Below, piece after piece: positions 9,233 through 19,342 of a stretch of 64,000 bases of DNA. A model generated the notes under the pieces. It did not search any database, had not been told where the DNA came from, and saw only the letters and a list, made by a program, of their open reading frames with translations. The DNA is from Borrelia hispanica CRI (GTDB lineage: Bacteria; Spirochaetota; Spirochaetia; Borreliales; Borreliaceae), in NCBI RefSeq assembly GCF_000500065.1, contig NZ_AYOU01000121.1, positions 1-64,000 on the forward strand, in the 5' to 3' direction. Position numbers and translations under genes: made by a program. Each line of letters opens with the position of its first letter. The stretch's first letter is position 1.

Positions 9233-11130
9233 TATTTTTTGTCCTCATCAACAACTTCGTAATCAGCTTCTTTGCTTTCACTACCTGAATTGTTTTGAGC
9301 ATTGTTTTGATTTGGTGAACTTGCTTGAGCATCTTTGTACATCATTTCAGCTATTTTATAAGAAGCTTGTTGTAGTTCTTCTGTTTTTGATTTAAGTAAA
9401 GATATGTCTGAACCTTCTAATGCATCTTTAAGTTCCTTTATTTTGTTTTCAATAGCTTCTTTATCTTGACTTGTTATTTTTTCTCCATATTCTTTTAAAG
9501 ATTTTTCTGTTTGGTAGATTAGGGAATTAGCTATGTTTTTTGCTTCTATTCCTTCTTTTAATTTTTTATCTTCCTCAGCATGATTTTCAGCATCTCTGAC
9601 CATTCTTTCAATTTCTTCTTCAGATAGTCCTGATGATGATTCAATTCTAATTTTTTGTTCTTTACCAGTTCCCATATCTTTAGCAGAAACGTGAACTATT
9701 CCATTAGCATCAATGTCGAAGCTAACTTCTATTTGTGGAACACCTCTTGGAGCTGCTGGTATTCCATCAAGAATAAAGTTGCCTAGTACCCTGTTTTGTG
9801 ATGCCATTTCTCGTTCACCTTGTAAAACTTTAATATCTACAGAAGTTTGATTATCTGCTGCTGTTGAGAATACTTGACTTTTTTTTGTAGGAATTGTGGT
9901 GTTTCTTTCGATTAATTTTGTCATAACACCACCAAGTGTTTCAATTCCTAGTGATAGAGGTGTAACATCAAGGAGTACCATATCTTTAGCTTCTCCTGTA
10001 AGTATTCCACCTTGAATAGCAGCACCTATTGCCACAGCTTCATCAGGATTTACACCTTTATTTGGTTCTTGTCCAAATATTTCTTTTACGATTTTTTGGA
10101 TAGCTGGTATTCTTGTAGAACCTCCAACAAGTATTACCTCATTAATATCAGAAGCTTTAAGCCCAGCGTCTTTAATGGCTTTGAGGCATGGTTCTTTTGT
10201 TTTTTGAACCAAGTGATCTACCATTTGTTCAAATTTTGCTCTTGTAAGGGTATATTGTAAATGTTTAGGACCATTTGCATCGGCTGTGATAAATGGAAGA
10301 TTTATTGATGCTTCCTGGGCACCTGAGAGTTCTATTTTTGCTTTTTCTGCTGCTTCTTTAAGTCTTTGAAGTGCCATTTTATCGTTTGATAAATCAATAG
10401 CACTATCTTTTTTAAATTCAGTAATTAGATATTTAATGATTTCATCATCGAAGTTATCTCCTCCAAGATGGGTATCTCCGTTTGTTGATTTAACTTCAAA
10501 AACGCCATCTCCAAGCTCAAGAATTGAGATATCAAATGTTCCACCACCTAGGTCATAAACAGCAACGATTTCTTCATGTTTTTTTTCAATTCCATAAGCA
10601 AGAGCTGCAGCTGTTGGTTCATTAACAATTCTCTTAACATCAAGACCTGCAATTTTTCCAGCGTCTTTTGTTGCTTGTCTTTGTGCATCATTGAAATATG
10701 CTGGTACAGTAATTACAGCTTCAGTAACTTTTTCTCCCAAATAGGCCTCGGCTGTTTCTTTCATTTTTGTTAGAGTTGCTGCTGATATTTCTGGTGGGGA
10801 CATTTGTTTTTTGATATTGGAGATATTTACACGTGCATCACCGTTTTGTCCTTTTTCTACTTTATAAGGAACCATTTTGATTTCGCTTGCAACTTCTTCA
10901 AATCTTCTTCCCATAAATCTTTTTATTGAATATATTGTATTTTCAGGATTTGTAACCATTTGGTTTTTTGCTACTTGTCCTACAAGTCGCTCACCTTTGT
11001 TTGTATAAGCTACAATTGATGGAGTAGTTCTTCCTCCTTCTGAATTTTGTATAACAACAGGTTTTCCATGTTCCATTATGGCTACACATGAATTTGTTGT
11101 TCCAAGATCAATTCCTATAATCTTTCCCAT
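9232..11130 (-). CDS. dnaK: Chaperone DnaK (Hsp70)
   Basis: ATP-driven chaperone. It starts [20 protein letters not shown] and has the phosphate-binding [10 protein letters not shown], the adenosine motif [11 protein letters not shown], a linker near [14 protein letters not shown], and an acidic tail ending [12 protein letters not shown]; 632 residues, normal for bacteria. It lies between grpE (34-nt gap) and dnaJ (1-nt overlap). The 3' tail codes for an Asn/Gln-rich stretch before the terminal acidic motif. Confidence 0.98.
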   Translation of the reverse strand: MGKIIGIDLGTTNSCVAIMEHGKPVVIQNSEGGRTTPSIVAYTNKGERLVGQVAKNQMVTNPENTIYSIKRFMGRRFEEVASEIKMVPYKVEKGQNGDARVNISNIKKQMSPPEISAATLTKMKETAEAYLGEKVTEAVITVPAYFNDAQRQATKDAGKIAGLDVKRIVNEPTAAALAYGIEKKHEEIVAVYDLGGGTFDISILELGDGVFEVKSTNGDTHLGGDNFDDEIIKYLITEFKKDSAIDLSNDKMALQRLKEAAEKAKIELSGAQEASINLPFITADANGPKHLQYTLTRAKFEQMVDHLVQKTKEPCLKAIKDAGLKASDINEVILVGGSTRIPAIQKIVKEIFGQEPNKGVNPDEAVAIGAAIQGGILTGEAKDMVLLDVTPLSLGIETLGGVMTKLIERNTTIPTKKSQVFSTAADNQTSVDIKVLQGEREMASQNRVLGNFILDGIPAAPRGVPQIEVSFDIDANGIVHVSAKDMGTGKEQKIRIESSSGLSEEEIERMVRDAENHAEEDKKLKEGIEAKNIANSLIYQTEKSLKEYGEKITSQDKEAIENKIKELKDALEGSDISLLKSKTEELQQASYKIAEMMYKDAQASSPNQNNAQNNSGSESKEADYEVVDEDKK

Positions 11131-11164
11131 ATAAGGCCTCCTTTTGTTATTTTTTGATTTCTAA

Positions 11165-11719
11165 TTAATTTTTACTTTGTGCAACTTTAACTTTTGCAGT
11201 TCTTAATACTCGATCATTGTAGCAGTATCCTTTTTGATATACTTCTACAATTTGAGGATTTATAATTTGTTCTTTTTCTTCTATACTTATTGCTTCATGT
11301 TGACTTGGATCAAATTCCTCTCCTGGTTTTCCAAATTTTTTTAGATTATATTTTTTGTCAAAGCTTGAGAGTATTTCATTTTCAATCATACTAATTCCTG
11401 ATAATAGGGTATCAAAGTCTTTTGACTGTTTTGATGAATCTATTGCTCTCTCTAAATTATCAAGGAAATTAATTATGTCTTTCATTATGTTTTCATTTGC
11501 AAATTTAATAAAATTTTCTTTATCTTTTTCAAGTCTTTTTCTAAAATTTTCAAATTCTGCTTGTTTTCTTAAATATAAATCTTTTAGATTTGAAATTTCA
11601 TTTTCAAGTTCAATAATCTTTTTCTCCATGTTAGGATTATCTTCACTGTGGAGTGTTTCATTTTCATTTTCTTTTTCTTTAATTTTGTCGGGGTCTTCAC
11701 ATTTTTCCTTTTCGTCCAC
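11165..11719 (-). CDS. grpE: Nucleotide exchange factor GrpE
   Basis: Releases ADP from DnaK. At 184 residues it has a charged Glu/Asn-rich leader, a long helix (residues about 30-95, with [15 protein letters not shown]) and the C-terminal beta-wing region ending [16 protein letters not shown]. The start is GTG at 11719 with a strong AAGGAGG (complement of 11725-11731) 5 nt away. It is first in the grpE-dnaK-dnaJ-rlmB operon. No CIRCE inverted repeat is seen upstream, so HrcA control is not supported here. Confidence 0.95.
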   Translation of the reverse strand: MDEKEKCEDPDKIKEKENENETLHSEDNPNMEKKIIELENEISNLKDLYLRKQAEFENFRKRLEKDKENFIKFANENIMKDIINFLDNLERAIDSSKQSKDFDTLLSGISMIENEILSSFDKKYNLKKFGKPGEEFDPSQHEAISIEEKEQIINPQIVEVYQKGYCYNDRVLRTAKVKVAQSKN

Positions 11720-12101
11720 TTTAGCCTCCTTGTATAAAGCATTTTATCTATAAAAAAAATATTTTACAAATTTTTTCTTTATGAAAATTTTTTTAAGTTT
11801 GATTCATTTTAATTATCTTTAAAAGGGTTTATGTTGACTATAAAACTATATTAGTATAATATTGACACATATTTTAAGCTTAATAAATTCTTATGTGTAT
11901 TTTTTTGTCAAAATAAAAAAATGTTTTAGTTGTTTTTTAAAAAATACAATTGACGTTACTGCTAAGAGATATGTATTGTTTAGTGAATTATTATAATTTT
12001 AATCTAGTTTTTTCTATATTAAAGATTAAAATTTATAAATTTATTTTATGTGTTTTAGGGTTTTCTTGTAATTTTTTCTGTTATTGCTTATCATTTACTT
12101 T
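11720..12101. promoter_or_regulatory. Divergent 5' region between grpE (-) and nadE (+)
   Basis: There are 382 nt without a gene. For grpE, the - strand reads TTGACA at 11911-11906 and, 18 nt on, TTTATT at 11887-11882 (4 of 6 to the -10 consensus). For nadE, the + strand has TTGACG at 11950-11955 followed 18 nt later by TATTGT at 11974-11979, and a second set with TTGACT at 11834-11839 and TATAAT at 11855-11860 (15-nt spacer). These are candidates only. I see no coding sequence or CIRCE element. Confidence 0.4.
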
Positions 12102-13652
12102 GTGAAAATATGTGTAGCTCAGATAAAGTGTCGAATTTTTAGATTTAATGAAATTTTAAATGAATTTAAGGTAAATTATGAGTATGCTATTCAAAATAAG
12201 GTTGATATTTTAGTTTTTCCTTTTATTTTTGTTGAAGGTATTGAATATGAAAATTTATTTTATAGACCTGAATACGTTAAAAAAATTTTGTATTGTATTG
12301 ATTTTATAAAAGGACAAGTTGATGCTAGACTTTGTGTTGTATTTGGACATTATAATTTTTATGATGGCAAATTATTTGATTGTATATCTGTGGTAAGTGA
12401 TCATCAGTATATTTTGACAACTAGGGAAGTTAATGTCCCAGTATTATTTAGTTATAAGGGTCAAAATATTGCTGTTTTAAATTTAGATGATGAACTCTTA
12501 TTTCATAAGCCTCAGTACAAATTTTGTAATTCTTTTAGTAACATTGATTATCTTTTAATTCCATCAAAATCTTATTTTACTTGTGAGAAAAATAATTTAA
12601 GACTTGAGTTTTTTAAAGATGTAGCTATAAAAAATAATTTGGAAATTGCTTATGCCAATTTATATGGCATTTATGATTCTATAGTATTTGATGGTTTGAG
12701 TTTTTTTATTAGTAAATATGGCAAAATCAAACAAGCTAAAGAATTTGAATATGATATTTTATTTAATGAAGAATTTTATGATTTAGAGTTTGATTGTAAA
12801 TCCAAAATTTTTGATAAACTTCTTGGAGCATTGGTTATTAGCTTGAGAGAGTATGTTGCGCTTGCAGGTTTTGAAAAAGTTCATTTGGGTGTTTCTGGTG
12901 GTATTGATTCTGCTCTTGTTGCTTATATTGCATGTACAGCTTTAGGTGCTAATAGAGTTGTAGGTATTTCTATGCCTAGTAGATTTTCATCAAAAGGCTC
13001 TGTGTTGGATGCAGAGAAACTTGCTAATGAATTGGGATTTGAATTAATTCATATGCCAATTGAGAGCATGTTTCAATTTTCTTTGGATTATCTTGATGGG
13101 TATTTAAATACAAAGGGAGTTACTGAAGAGAATCTTCAAGCTAGACTTAGAGGATTATTTTTAATGGCTTATAGTAATGCAAATAGATCTTTACTTTTGA
13201 ATACTGGTAATAAGAGTGAAATTGCTGTTGGTTATTGTACGCTTTATGGTGATTCTTGTGGTGGAATTTCTTTGATTGGAGATTTATTTAAGCTAGATGT
13301 TTATAATCTTGCAAGATATGTGAATAAAAAAGAAGGCAGGGAAGTTATTTCTAGTAATATCCTTTTAAAAGAACCGTCTGCAGAACTTAGAGCTGATCAA
13401 AAAGACAGTGATTCCCTTCCTACGTATGAAGTTCTTGATAGTATATTAAGTAAGTACCTACTTGAGAATGAGCCTTTGGAATTGCTTTACAAGTCTTTTG
13501 GGAAAGAGGTGGTTGTAAAGGTTTTAGATCTTTATTCTGGGAGTGAGTATAAGAGAAGGAAAGGTCCTATTATAGTTAAGGTTTCCAAAAAAGCGTTTGG
13601 TAGCGATGTTTTTCTTCCTATTTCAAGAGTTGCGTTGATTGAGGATGAATAG
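12102..13652 (+). CDS. nadE: NAD+ synthetase with degenerate N-terminal glutaminase-like domain
   Basis: Last step of NAD synthesis, amidating nicotinate adenine dinucleotide. GTG at 12102 gives the family N-terminus KICVAQIK; TTG at 12084 is an alternative and neither has a good ribosome site. Residues about 1-240 are a nitrilase-fold domain, but the Glu (FPFIFVEG in place of FPEL.L.G), the Lys, and the Cys (AVLNLDDE in place of the EICED type) of the catalytic triad appear lost. The synthetase domain is intact: P-loop SGGIDSALVA, LQARLRGLFLMAYSN and NTGNKSEIAVGY. The enzyme probably uses free ammonia. It overlaps the next gene by 8 nt. Confidence 0.9.
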   Translation: MKICVAQIKCRIFRFNEILNEFKVNYEYAIQNKVDILVFPFIFVEGIEYENLFYRPEYVKKILYCIDFIKGQVDARLCVVFGHYNFYDGKLFDCISVVSDHQYILTTREVNVPVLFSYKGQNIAVLNLDDELLFHKPQYKFCNSFSNIDYLLIPSKSYFTCEKNNLRLEFFKDVAIKNNLEIAYANLYGIYDSIVFDGLSFFISKYGKIKQAKEFEYDILFNEEFYDLEFDCKSKIFDKLLGALVISLREYVALAGFEKVHLGVSGGIDSALVAYIACTALGANRVVGISMPSRFSSKGSVLDAEKLANELGFELIHMPIESMFQFSLDYLDGYLNTKGVTEENLQARLRGLFLMAYSNANRSLLLNTGNKSEIAVGYCTLYGDSCGGISLIGDLFKLDVYNLARYVNKKEGREVISSNILLKEPSAELRADQKDSDSLPTYEVLDSILSKYLLENEPLELLYKSFGKEVVVKVLDLYSGSEYKRRKGPIIVKVSKKAFGSDVFLPISRVALIEDE

Positions 13653-15228
13653 TAATAATGTTATTAATATATTAAATGAATTTGGTTTAAAAATAGAAGA
13701 GATTTTTTTACTTATCAATACTTATTCTTATGCACTCTATAAAGAAACTCCTAGATATTTTTATGATGATATTACTAATTATCTTGAATTAACTTTAGAT
13801 ATTGCTAATAAATTTCAGGGAGAGTGTGCGGATTCTAAAGATTTAAAGTTGGGTAAATTTATGCTTAGAAGCATGAAGTGCGATTTAATGTCTTATTTAT
13901 ATTTGTCTTTAGAATTAATAGATAATTCTATGCATTATAGTGGAATTGGAGATGCTGGTATTGCTTTTTTTAAGGCCATTTCTTGTAAAATTTTATCGGT
14001 AATATCTTATATAGAGATTGAGTTTGAAAATATGGTTTTCTCTTCTTCTCTTAAAAATAGAAAAGATGCAAATAAGGATGGTAATCAATTATTAATTTTT
14101 TCTTGTGAGAGTGCTTATAGTGAAAAACTTGTCAATTATTTGATTTTAAGGGACTACATTGTTATGGCTGCAAATACTGTAGATTTATTTAGTCATTTAC
14201 TCTGTGATAATTTTTATGATTTGATTATTCTTGATTTAAATTCGGATGAAAATATTCAGATGATTTTGGATTTACTTAGAAATATTAAGAGTAATAGTTT
14301 TTATGAAATGGTTCCTGTTATTGTTATTTCTCAGATAACTAGAAAAGATATTATTCAAACTTTTATTGAAGAACAAGTTGATGATTATTTCTTTAAAAGT
14401 TTGGATTTATTGGTATTGGATATTAGAATAACTAGTTTTCTTAAAAAGAAAAAGGTGATAGAACAAGGACAAAAATATTTAGATCTTGTTTTGCATGGTA
14501 GAGAATGTGTTGAGAGTGAGCTTATTGAGGCTGGAAATTACATTGAAAATTTATTGCCCAAGAAAATCCAAAACGAATTTTTTCATTCTAATTGGATCTT
14601 TGTTCCATCAAAAAGAATAGGGGGTGATTTTTTTAATTATTATTTTGTTAATGATGATAATTTAATAATCTATTTAATAGATATTTCTGGGCATGGAGTG
14701 GGTTCTGCACTCTTATCTCTTAATGTTTCAAGTGTTATTAATTCTTATGTTATGAATAATAAAGACATTAGTCCTTATAAGGTATTAAATTATGTTAATA
14801 CTTATTTTGTGAAATTCAGGAGTGATATGTTTATTACTCTATGGTATGGTGTCTTAAATGTAAAGACTAAAAATTTAAGATTTGCATCAGCAGGAGCACC
14901 TCCTGCTGTTGTTTTGACTGAAAAAGGTAATATTTATCTTAAGACTAAAGGTGCAATTCTTGGAATTGAAGAAGTGTATCCTTGCAAAGAGAGTGAATGT
15001 TATTTGGATAAATTTTCACATTTGTTACTTTTTAGTGATGGTGTTTATGAGATTGAAAATAATCAGGATATAATAATGTCTATTGATGATTTTTATAAAA
15101 TATTAAAAGAAAATACATTGAATCTAGATAGTTTTATTTTAGAGCGTTTGTATAATAAAATGTTAAATTTGTCAAAATATAATGCATTTAGAGATGATTT
15201 TTCTATTTTAGAGTTTATTATTCATTAG
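13645..15228 (+). CDS. Receiver-like / SpoIIE-type PP2C serine phosphatase
   Basis: About 527 residues from ATG 13645 (TTG 13639 is possible). Three parts: an unrecognised alpha-helical N-terminus of about 145 residues; a response-regulator fold (about 146-270) with the phospho-acceptor Asp in DLIILDLNSD and the Lys in DDYFFKSL, but LLIFSCES in place of the acidic pair; and a C-terminal RsbU/SpoIIE phosphatase domain with the metal-binding Asp in RIGGDFFNYYF (about 327) and DISGHGVGSALL (about 346). Such proteins dephosphorylate STAS-domain antagonists in partner-switching pathways. The target is unknown; the only STAS protein in the window is at 60773-61084. Confidence 0.82.
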   Translation: MNSNNVINILNEFGLKIEEIFLLINTYSYALYKETPRYFYDDITNYLELTLDIANKFQGECADSKDLKLGKFMLRSMKCDLMSYLYLSLELIDNSMHYSGIGDAGIAFFKAISCKILSVISYIEIEFENMVFSSSLKNRKDANKDGNQLLIFSCESAYSEKLVNYLILRDYIVMAANTVDLFSHLLCDNFYDLIILDLNSDENIQMILDLLRNIKSNSFYEMVPVIVISQITRKDIIQTFIEEQVDDYFFKSLDLLVLDIRITSFLKKKKVIEQGQKYLDLVLHGRECVESELIEAGNYIENLLPKKIQNEFFHSNWIFVPSKRIGGDFFNYYFVNDDNLIIYLIDISGHGVGSALLSLNVSSVINSYVMNNKDISPYKVLNYVNTYFVKFRSDMFITLWYGVLNVKTKNLRFASAGAPPAVVLTEKGNIYLKTKGAILGIEEVYPCKESECYLDKFSHLLLFSDGVYEIENNQDIIMSIDDFYKILKENTLNLDSFILERLYNKMLNLSKYNAFRDDFSILEFIIH

Positions 15229-15316
15229 TAAATATTTTGGCTTATTAGAGAGTTAAATGCAGCATATACTTTTAATTGTTGTTTTGTATTGAACTTTAAT
15301 CATTAACTGGGATGAT

Positions 15317-15342
15317 ATAATTTCTATTTTTATAGAAATTAT
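15317..15342. terminator. AT-rich hairpin between convergent genes
   Basis: ATAATTTCTAT and ATAGAAATTAT form a perfect 11-bp stem with a 4-T loop between the ends of the phosphatase gene (+) and the following - gene. Only one G-C pair is present and the flanking T-run is weak, so termination is possible but not certain. Confidence 0.4.
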
Positions 15343-15378
15343 GTGTATTTGGCTTTAAGTTATTTATAATAAGATTTA

Positions 15379-15834
15379 TTATTTGTTTTTGGTTTTCTGT
15401 TTTTGTGTATTTTTTATAGATGTTTTTTTGTCTTGTGTGATGCTTGAATTGTCGATAGATTTTAAGAGTTTATTTAATGTCCAGCTTGAAAATTTAATAT
15501 AAAGTTTTTTTATAGGGTTTTTTGTATTTTTAAGTAATATCTTGAAAGATTCTATATTCATTATAGTTATTATTTCTTTTAAAGTTTTTGGCAAATTGTT
15601 AAAAATTTTAGACCCAACTTTATGTCCTTCTACAATGAAGGTTTGAAGCATTATTTGTTCTTTCTTTTGTAGTCTCCTCATGTATAACTTTAGTATTTTT
15701 TCTTGTGAATTCATTATTTCTGCATTAATTTGTTCTTGTTTTTTTGATATTTTTTTTGTTGATTCTATAATAGGCTTTTTAGGAAGAGATTTGTAAGGGT
15801 TTGTTCCTGGAATATAATTTTTTGGAATTTTCAT
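15379..15834 (-). CDS. Small basic protein of unknown function
   Basis: 151 residues, very rich in Lys, Asn and Ile, beginning MKIPKNYIPGTNPYKSLPKK. The central part (about 35-110) is predicted helical, and the tail is Lys/Thr/Gln-rich and probably disordered. No signal peptide or membrane segment is visible. I recognise no family. It stands alone between two + strand genes and is transcribed against both. Its skewed composition is partly explained by lagging-strand base bias. Confidence 0.65.
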   Translation of the reverse strand: MKIPKNYIPGTNPYKSLPKKPIIESTKKISKKQEQINAEIMNSQEKILKLYMRRLQKKEQIMLQTFIVEGHKVGSKIFNNLPKTLKEIITIMNIESFKILLKNTKNPIKKLYIKFSSWTLNKLLKSIDNSSITQDKKTSIKNTQKQKTKNK

Positions 15835-15950
15835 CTATCTTGTTACTCCTATTTTATATTTACTGTGTGCTTTTATTAATTTTATTAAGTTTTTTGCTTT
15901 TATACAACCAATATTGATATTTTAATTCTTTATTATTAATATTGAATGAT

Positions 15951-17750
15951 ATGAAGCGATATTTGAGTTTGAGTTTTTTTTACTTGTTAATTGGTATTTT
16001 ATTTTTATTTGTAATCGTATTTATTCAATTTAGAAACTTGAGTTTAAATATATTTTTATTAAATGATTTAAAATTTTTTGTTAATAATAAGGTTGAAGAT
16101 AGTCATTATGTTTTAGATAATCTTGTTTTTAATATAAGAGGCATTAAGATAAATTTATCTAGATCTCATCCTATTATTATTCCTGAAAATAGTCTTAAGC
16201 TATATCCAATTTCTTATAAAGTACAAGGTAATTCAATTTATGTTTATTTTGAAAATAATATTTTTTTATTATTTGTATTTGATTCAAATAATAATTTTCA
16301 GATTAGTTCCAATCTTTCTAAAAAATTTTTAATAAGTTATGAAATTGAGAGTGATTATAAAATTTTATTTGACAAAAATATGATTGTTAATGATTCTACA
16401 AATAACCATTTTGATGTTTCTTTAGGCAAACATAGTAAACTAAAAGAGAGGGAAATGTTAATTGCTCCTCAAGAGGTTTTTCAAATTGGAAATTTGGTTG
16501 TAAAGCCTCAAATTGCAAATGAAGTAGTTTCTAAAGATATTCCTTTGAATATGAATTTTTCTGCTGTATATTCATTAATTAAGAAGATAAGTAAAAAAAA
16601 TTTTGATTCAGTATTAATGAAATTTAGAGATAAAGTTTATGATGCATGGGGTAGCAGTTCGAATTTTAGCATTAAAAAGGGTGGATGGCGTAAGGGTAAT
16701 GTATATTCTTTTGATGAGGATATATTTATTTATTATTTGGCAGAATCTATAACAAGGCATAATTATGAGGATATATTTTTAAAACTTAAACCTTTAATCA
16801 GTCTTAATGAGGATAGTTTAACTTATTTAAGTGCAAGTTATTATGTTGATGCTGAAAAAATAGATAGGTTTTTTCATTATCTCTCTGTGAATAAAACTTT
16901 TATTAATTCTCTTGAGCCAGATAAACTTTTAAAATATTTAAAGGAAGATGCGTACCTTTTAGAAAAGATTTTTTTGTCTGAAAATGTTTCTATTTTAAAT
17001 GAATCGTTAAATATTTTAAGGACTCCAGAAGTAATATTGAGCTCTGGGTTTGGTTTAACACAAGCCTATAATATTCTCTCTAATTATATTACATTCTTGC
17101 AGTTTGATAATGATAGTTCTATATTGGATAAGTTGAGAGAAGAGTTAATAAAATTTGTGTCTACATTGTTTTTTGTAACTAATAATGGAGAAGCTTATGT
17201 TTCTGAGAATAAGAAGGATGTGTCTTGGGATATTGAATATACACTTAAGATTGCTGGGTTACTTAAAAGACTTGCTTCTAAGTTAAATTCTAATTTAATA
17301 TTGGAGTTTGCTTGTAATGCTATTTATTATTCTTTGATGAAGCCTGATGGTAATAAGATTCCATATGAGAATTATTATGCTGATATTGTTGATAATGATT
17401 ATATTCCAAAATTTAATTTATTTCCCAATCTTGGAATTGGACATTGGATATATAGTTCATCAAAGATTATAAATTTTAATTTTTCTCAGTCTTTTTATTC
17501 TATTAAATTTGATCGTGATTTAAATTCTCCTGGATATTTCTTTTTTAAAGGTGTTGAACGTCCTACTTTAGTTAGATTTAGAAATATTAATTGGTTTACA
17601 GATATTCAATTTTATATATATTCTGATGGATGGAGATATTATGCTGGAGATAAGACATTGGTTTTAAAAATAACACCCAAAAAACTCGATGATACAAAAA
17701 TTTTTTTAAGATTTGATAATATAATGGAATTTAGGAATATTGATGAGTAA
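15951..17750 (+). CDS. Membrane-anchored protein of unknown function
   Basis: About 599 residues. I chose ATG 15951 over TTG 15942; neither has a clear ribosome site. A single hydrophobic segment at about 5-25 (YLSLSFFYLLIGILFLFVIV) would anchor it in the inner membrane, with the rest probably periplasmic. The mid and C-terminal parts are mixed alpha/beta with many Asn, Ser and Tyr; no catalytic motif is obvious. Its end overlaps coaX by 8 nt (ATGAGTAA), so the two are cotranscribed. The function is unknown. Confidence 0.75.
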   Translation: MKRYLSLSFFYLLIGILFLFVIVFIQFRNLSLNIFLLNDLKFFVNNKVEDSHYVLDNLVFNIRGIKINLSRSHPIIIPENSLKLYPISYKVQGNSIYVYFENNIFLLFVFDSNNNFQISSNLSKKFLISYEIESDYKILFDKNMIVNDSTNNHFDVSLGKHSKLKEREMLIAPQEVFQIGNLVVKPQIANEVVSKDIPLNMNFSAVYSLIKKISKKNFDSVLMKFRDKVYDAWGSSSNFSIKKGGWRKGNVYSFDEDIFIYYLAESITRHNYEDIFLKLKPLISLNEDSLTYLSASYYVDAEKIDRFFHYLSVNKTFINSLEPDKLLKYLKEDAYLLEKIFLSENVSILNESLNILRTPEVILSSGFGLTQAYNILSNYITFLQFDNDSSILDKLREELIKFVSTLFFVTNNGEAYVSENKKDVSWDIEYTLKIAGLLKRLASKLNSNLILEFACNAIYYSLMKPDGNKIPYENYYADIVDNDYIPKFNLFPNLGIGHWIYSSSKIINFNFSQSFYSIKFDRDLNSPGYFFFKGVERPTLVRFRNINWFTDIQFYIYSDGWRYYAGDKTLVLKITPKKLDDTKIFLRFDNIMEFRNIDE

Positions 17751-18534
17751 AATTGTTGATTCAGCTCAGTTAGTTGTTGATATTGGGAATACAAGTATAT
17801 CTTTTGCGTTATATGATATTGGAGGTATGCAAATGTTTTTTAAACTTAAAACAAAACTTGATTTAAGTTTAAGAGAGCTTTGTAACTTTCTTAAAAGCAA
17901 ATTTAACTTTAGGGTTAATAAAGTATTTGTAAGTAGTGTTGTACCCGTTATCGATAAAGTGTTTATTGATGCAATTATTTCTCTTTATAATGTGACTCCT
18001 CTATTTATTAGTTTTGATTTAACTTATGATTTAAGTTTTGAGTTTTATAGTGGCCGTAAGTTTATCCTAGGATCAGATGTTTTTGCAAATCTTGTTGGAG
18101 CTATTGAATATTATAATATTAATGATGCTTTGGTGGCAGATCTTGGCACGGCTTGTACTATTTTTGCAGTTAGTAGAAAAGATGGCATACTTGGAGGTTT
18201 AATTAATGGTGGACCTTTCACAAGTTTGACTGCATTAGTTGAGAATGCATATCTTTTAAAGGATTTTGATCTTGTAGTGCCTCAAAAATTATTGGGTTTG
18301 TCAACTATTGATAGTGTCAATAGTGGTGTAATTTATCAGTATAAGTATTTAATAGAAGGTGTTTATCATGATCTTGTTCGTAATTATGATAGAGAATTTA
18401 AATTAATAATTACGGGGGGAAATTCTCATTTGATTTTACCTTTAATAAGTGTGGATTTTATCTTTAATTTATATTTGACGCTTGAAGGCATTAGAATTTT
18501 GGGAAATGCTTTTAAAGAAAATCATTTGTCTTAA
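17743..18534 (+). CDS. coaX: Type III pantothenate kinase
   Basis: First step of coenzyme A synthesis, ATP-dependent phosphorylation of pantothenate. It is an ASKHA-fold protein with phosphate-1 motif VVDIGNTSISFALYD near the N-terminus, GSDVFANLVGA, the phosphate-2 region VADLGTACTIFAV, and GGLINGGPFTSLTALV, then ITGGNS; 263 residues, normal length. ATG 17743 has AGGA 6 nt upstream (TTG 17740 is less likely). The 3' end overlaps the convergent gene by 23 nt. CoaE, the last enzyme of the same pathway, is at 39196-39792. Confidence 0.93.
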   Translation: MSKIVDSAQLVVDIGNTSISFALYDIGGMQMFFKLKTKLDLSLRELCNFLKSKFNFRVNKVFVSSVVPVIDKVFIDAIISLYNVTPLFISFDLTYDLSFEFYSGRKFILGSDVFANLVGAIEYYNINDALVADLGTACTIFAVSRKDGILGGLINGGPFTSLTALVENAYLLKDFDLVVPQKLLGLSTIDSVNSGVIYQYKYLIEGVYHDLVRNYDREFKLIITGGNSHLILPLISVDFIFNLYLTLEGIRILGNAFKENHLS

Positions 18535-19342
18535 AATTAAAAATGTTTGTAAATAGTTCTTTTTTGGTGAAGCTTTTGTTTATTCCAAATCTAGTTAATG
18601 AGAAATCATATTTTACAGGATCATCTTTGTTTTGTTCTAAAAAATATTTTGTAACTTCTATTGCTCTTTTAAGACTTACATTTTTTGTATTTTGAAGATT
18701 AAACAGTTTTGCTGAAATATCTCTCATATGAGTATCCATTGGAATTATTAAATTTGATGGATTAATTTTATTCCAAATTCCCAAATCAACATTGTCTTTT
18801 CTTATCATCCATCTTAAGAATAAAAATAGTCTTTTACAAGCGCTTCCTTTTGATGGTTTGGGAAGTATCATTCCAAATGGTTCTCTATTAACGTTTTCCA
18901 TTTGTGTTATGAGATCGTCTAAGCTTGCTATAAAGTTTTTGTTTTTTTTATAGATGTTATGAAATAGATTTTCAATTGATAGATATTTTTCTTTTATTGT
19001 TTTAATAGACATTAATAATTTAACAATGTCTTCTGTTGTAAAAAACCTGTATGTAAAGTCTTTATATATTTCATTTAAATCTTTTCTTGTAAATGTCTTG
19101 AGTGTTTCTGAAGGTTTTTTACCAAGTGGTTTTAAAATGTACTCAATTGCTGATAGTATTCTCTCAACTCTTCCTAATGCTAGTGATGAGCTAATCAAAC
19201 CTACAAGTTCAATGTCTTCTTTTTCTGTATATTTATATAAAAATTCTAATGGGTCTGGATGAACAAATTCTCGTTTATTATATTTACTGTATATAAATTC
19301 TAATATTTCTGATATGTTATTCTTATTTTTTTGAATTTTCAA
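18512..19342 (-). CDS. TIGR02757/DUF2400 family protein
   Basis: 276 residues with the family landmarks VHPDPLEFLYKY, LISSSLALGRVERIL, KRLFLFLRWMIRKDNVDLGIW and PMDTHMRDISAKL, ending near FSLTRFGI. The family is of unknown biochemical role; the fold is thought to resemble HhH DNA glycosylases, but I cannot see catalytic residues that prove this. TTG start at 19342, overlapping the upstream glucosaminidase gene by 20 nt, so it is probably in one operon with the two genes upstream. Confidence 0.85.
   Translation of the reverse strand: MKIQKNKNNISEILEFIYSKYNKREFVHPDPLEFLYKYTEKEDIELVGLISSSLALGRVERILSAIEYILKPLGKKPSETLKTFTRKDLNEIYKDFTYRFFTTEDIVKLLMSIKTIKEKYLSIENLFHNIYKKNKNFIASLDDLITQMENVNREPFGMILPKPSKGSACKRLFLFLRWMIRKDNVDLGIWNKINPSNLIIPMDTHMRDISAKLFNLQNTKNVSLKRAIEVTKYFLEQNKDDPVKYDFSLTRFGINKSFTKKELFTNIFNFKTNDFL

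Noticed and set aside
10012-10260. Open frames on the strand opposite dnaK
   Set aside because: They are shadows of a highly conserved gene, without start signals or recognisable products.
11720-12101. CIRCE element for HrcA control of grpE-dnaK
   Set aside because: No TTAGCACTC/GAGTGCTAA-type inverted repeat could be found.
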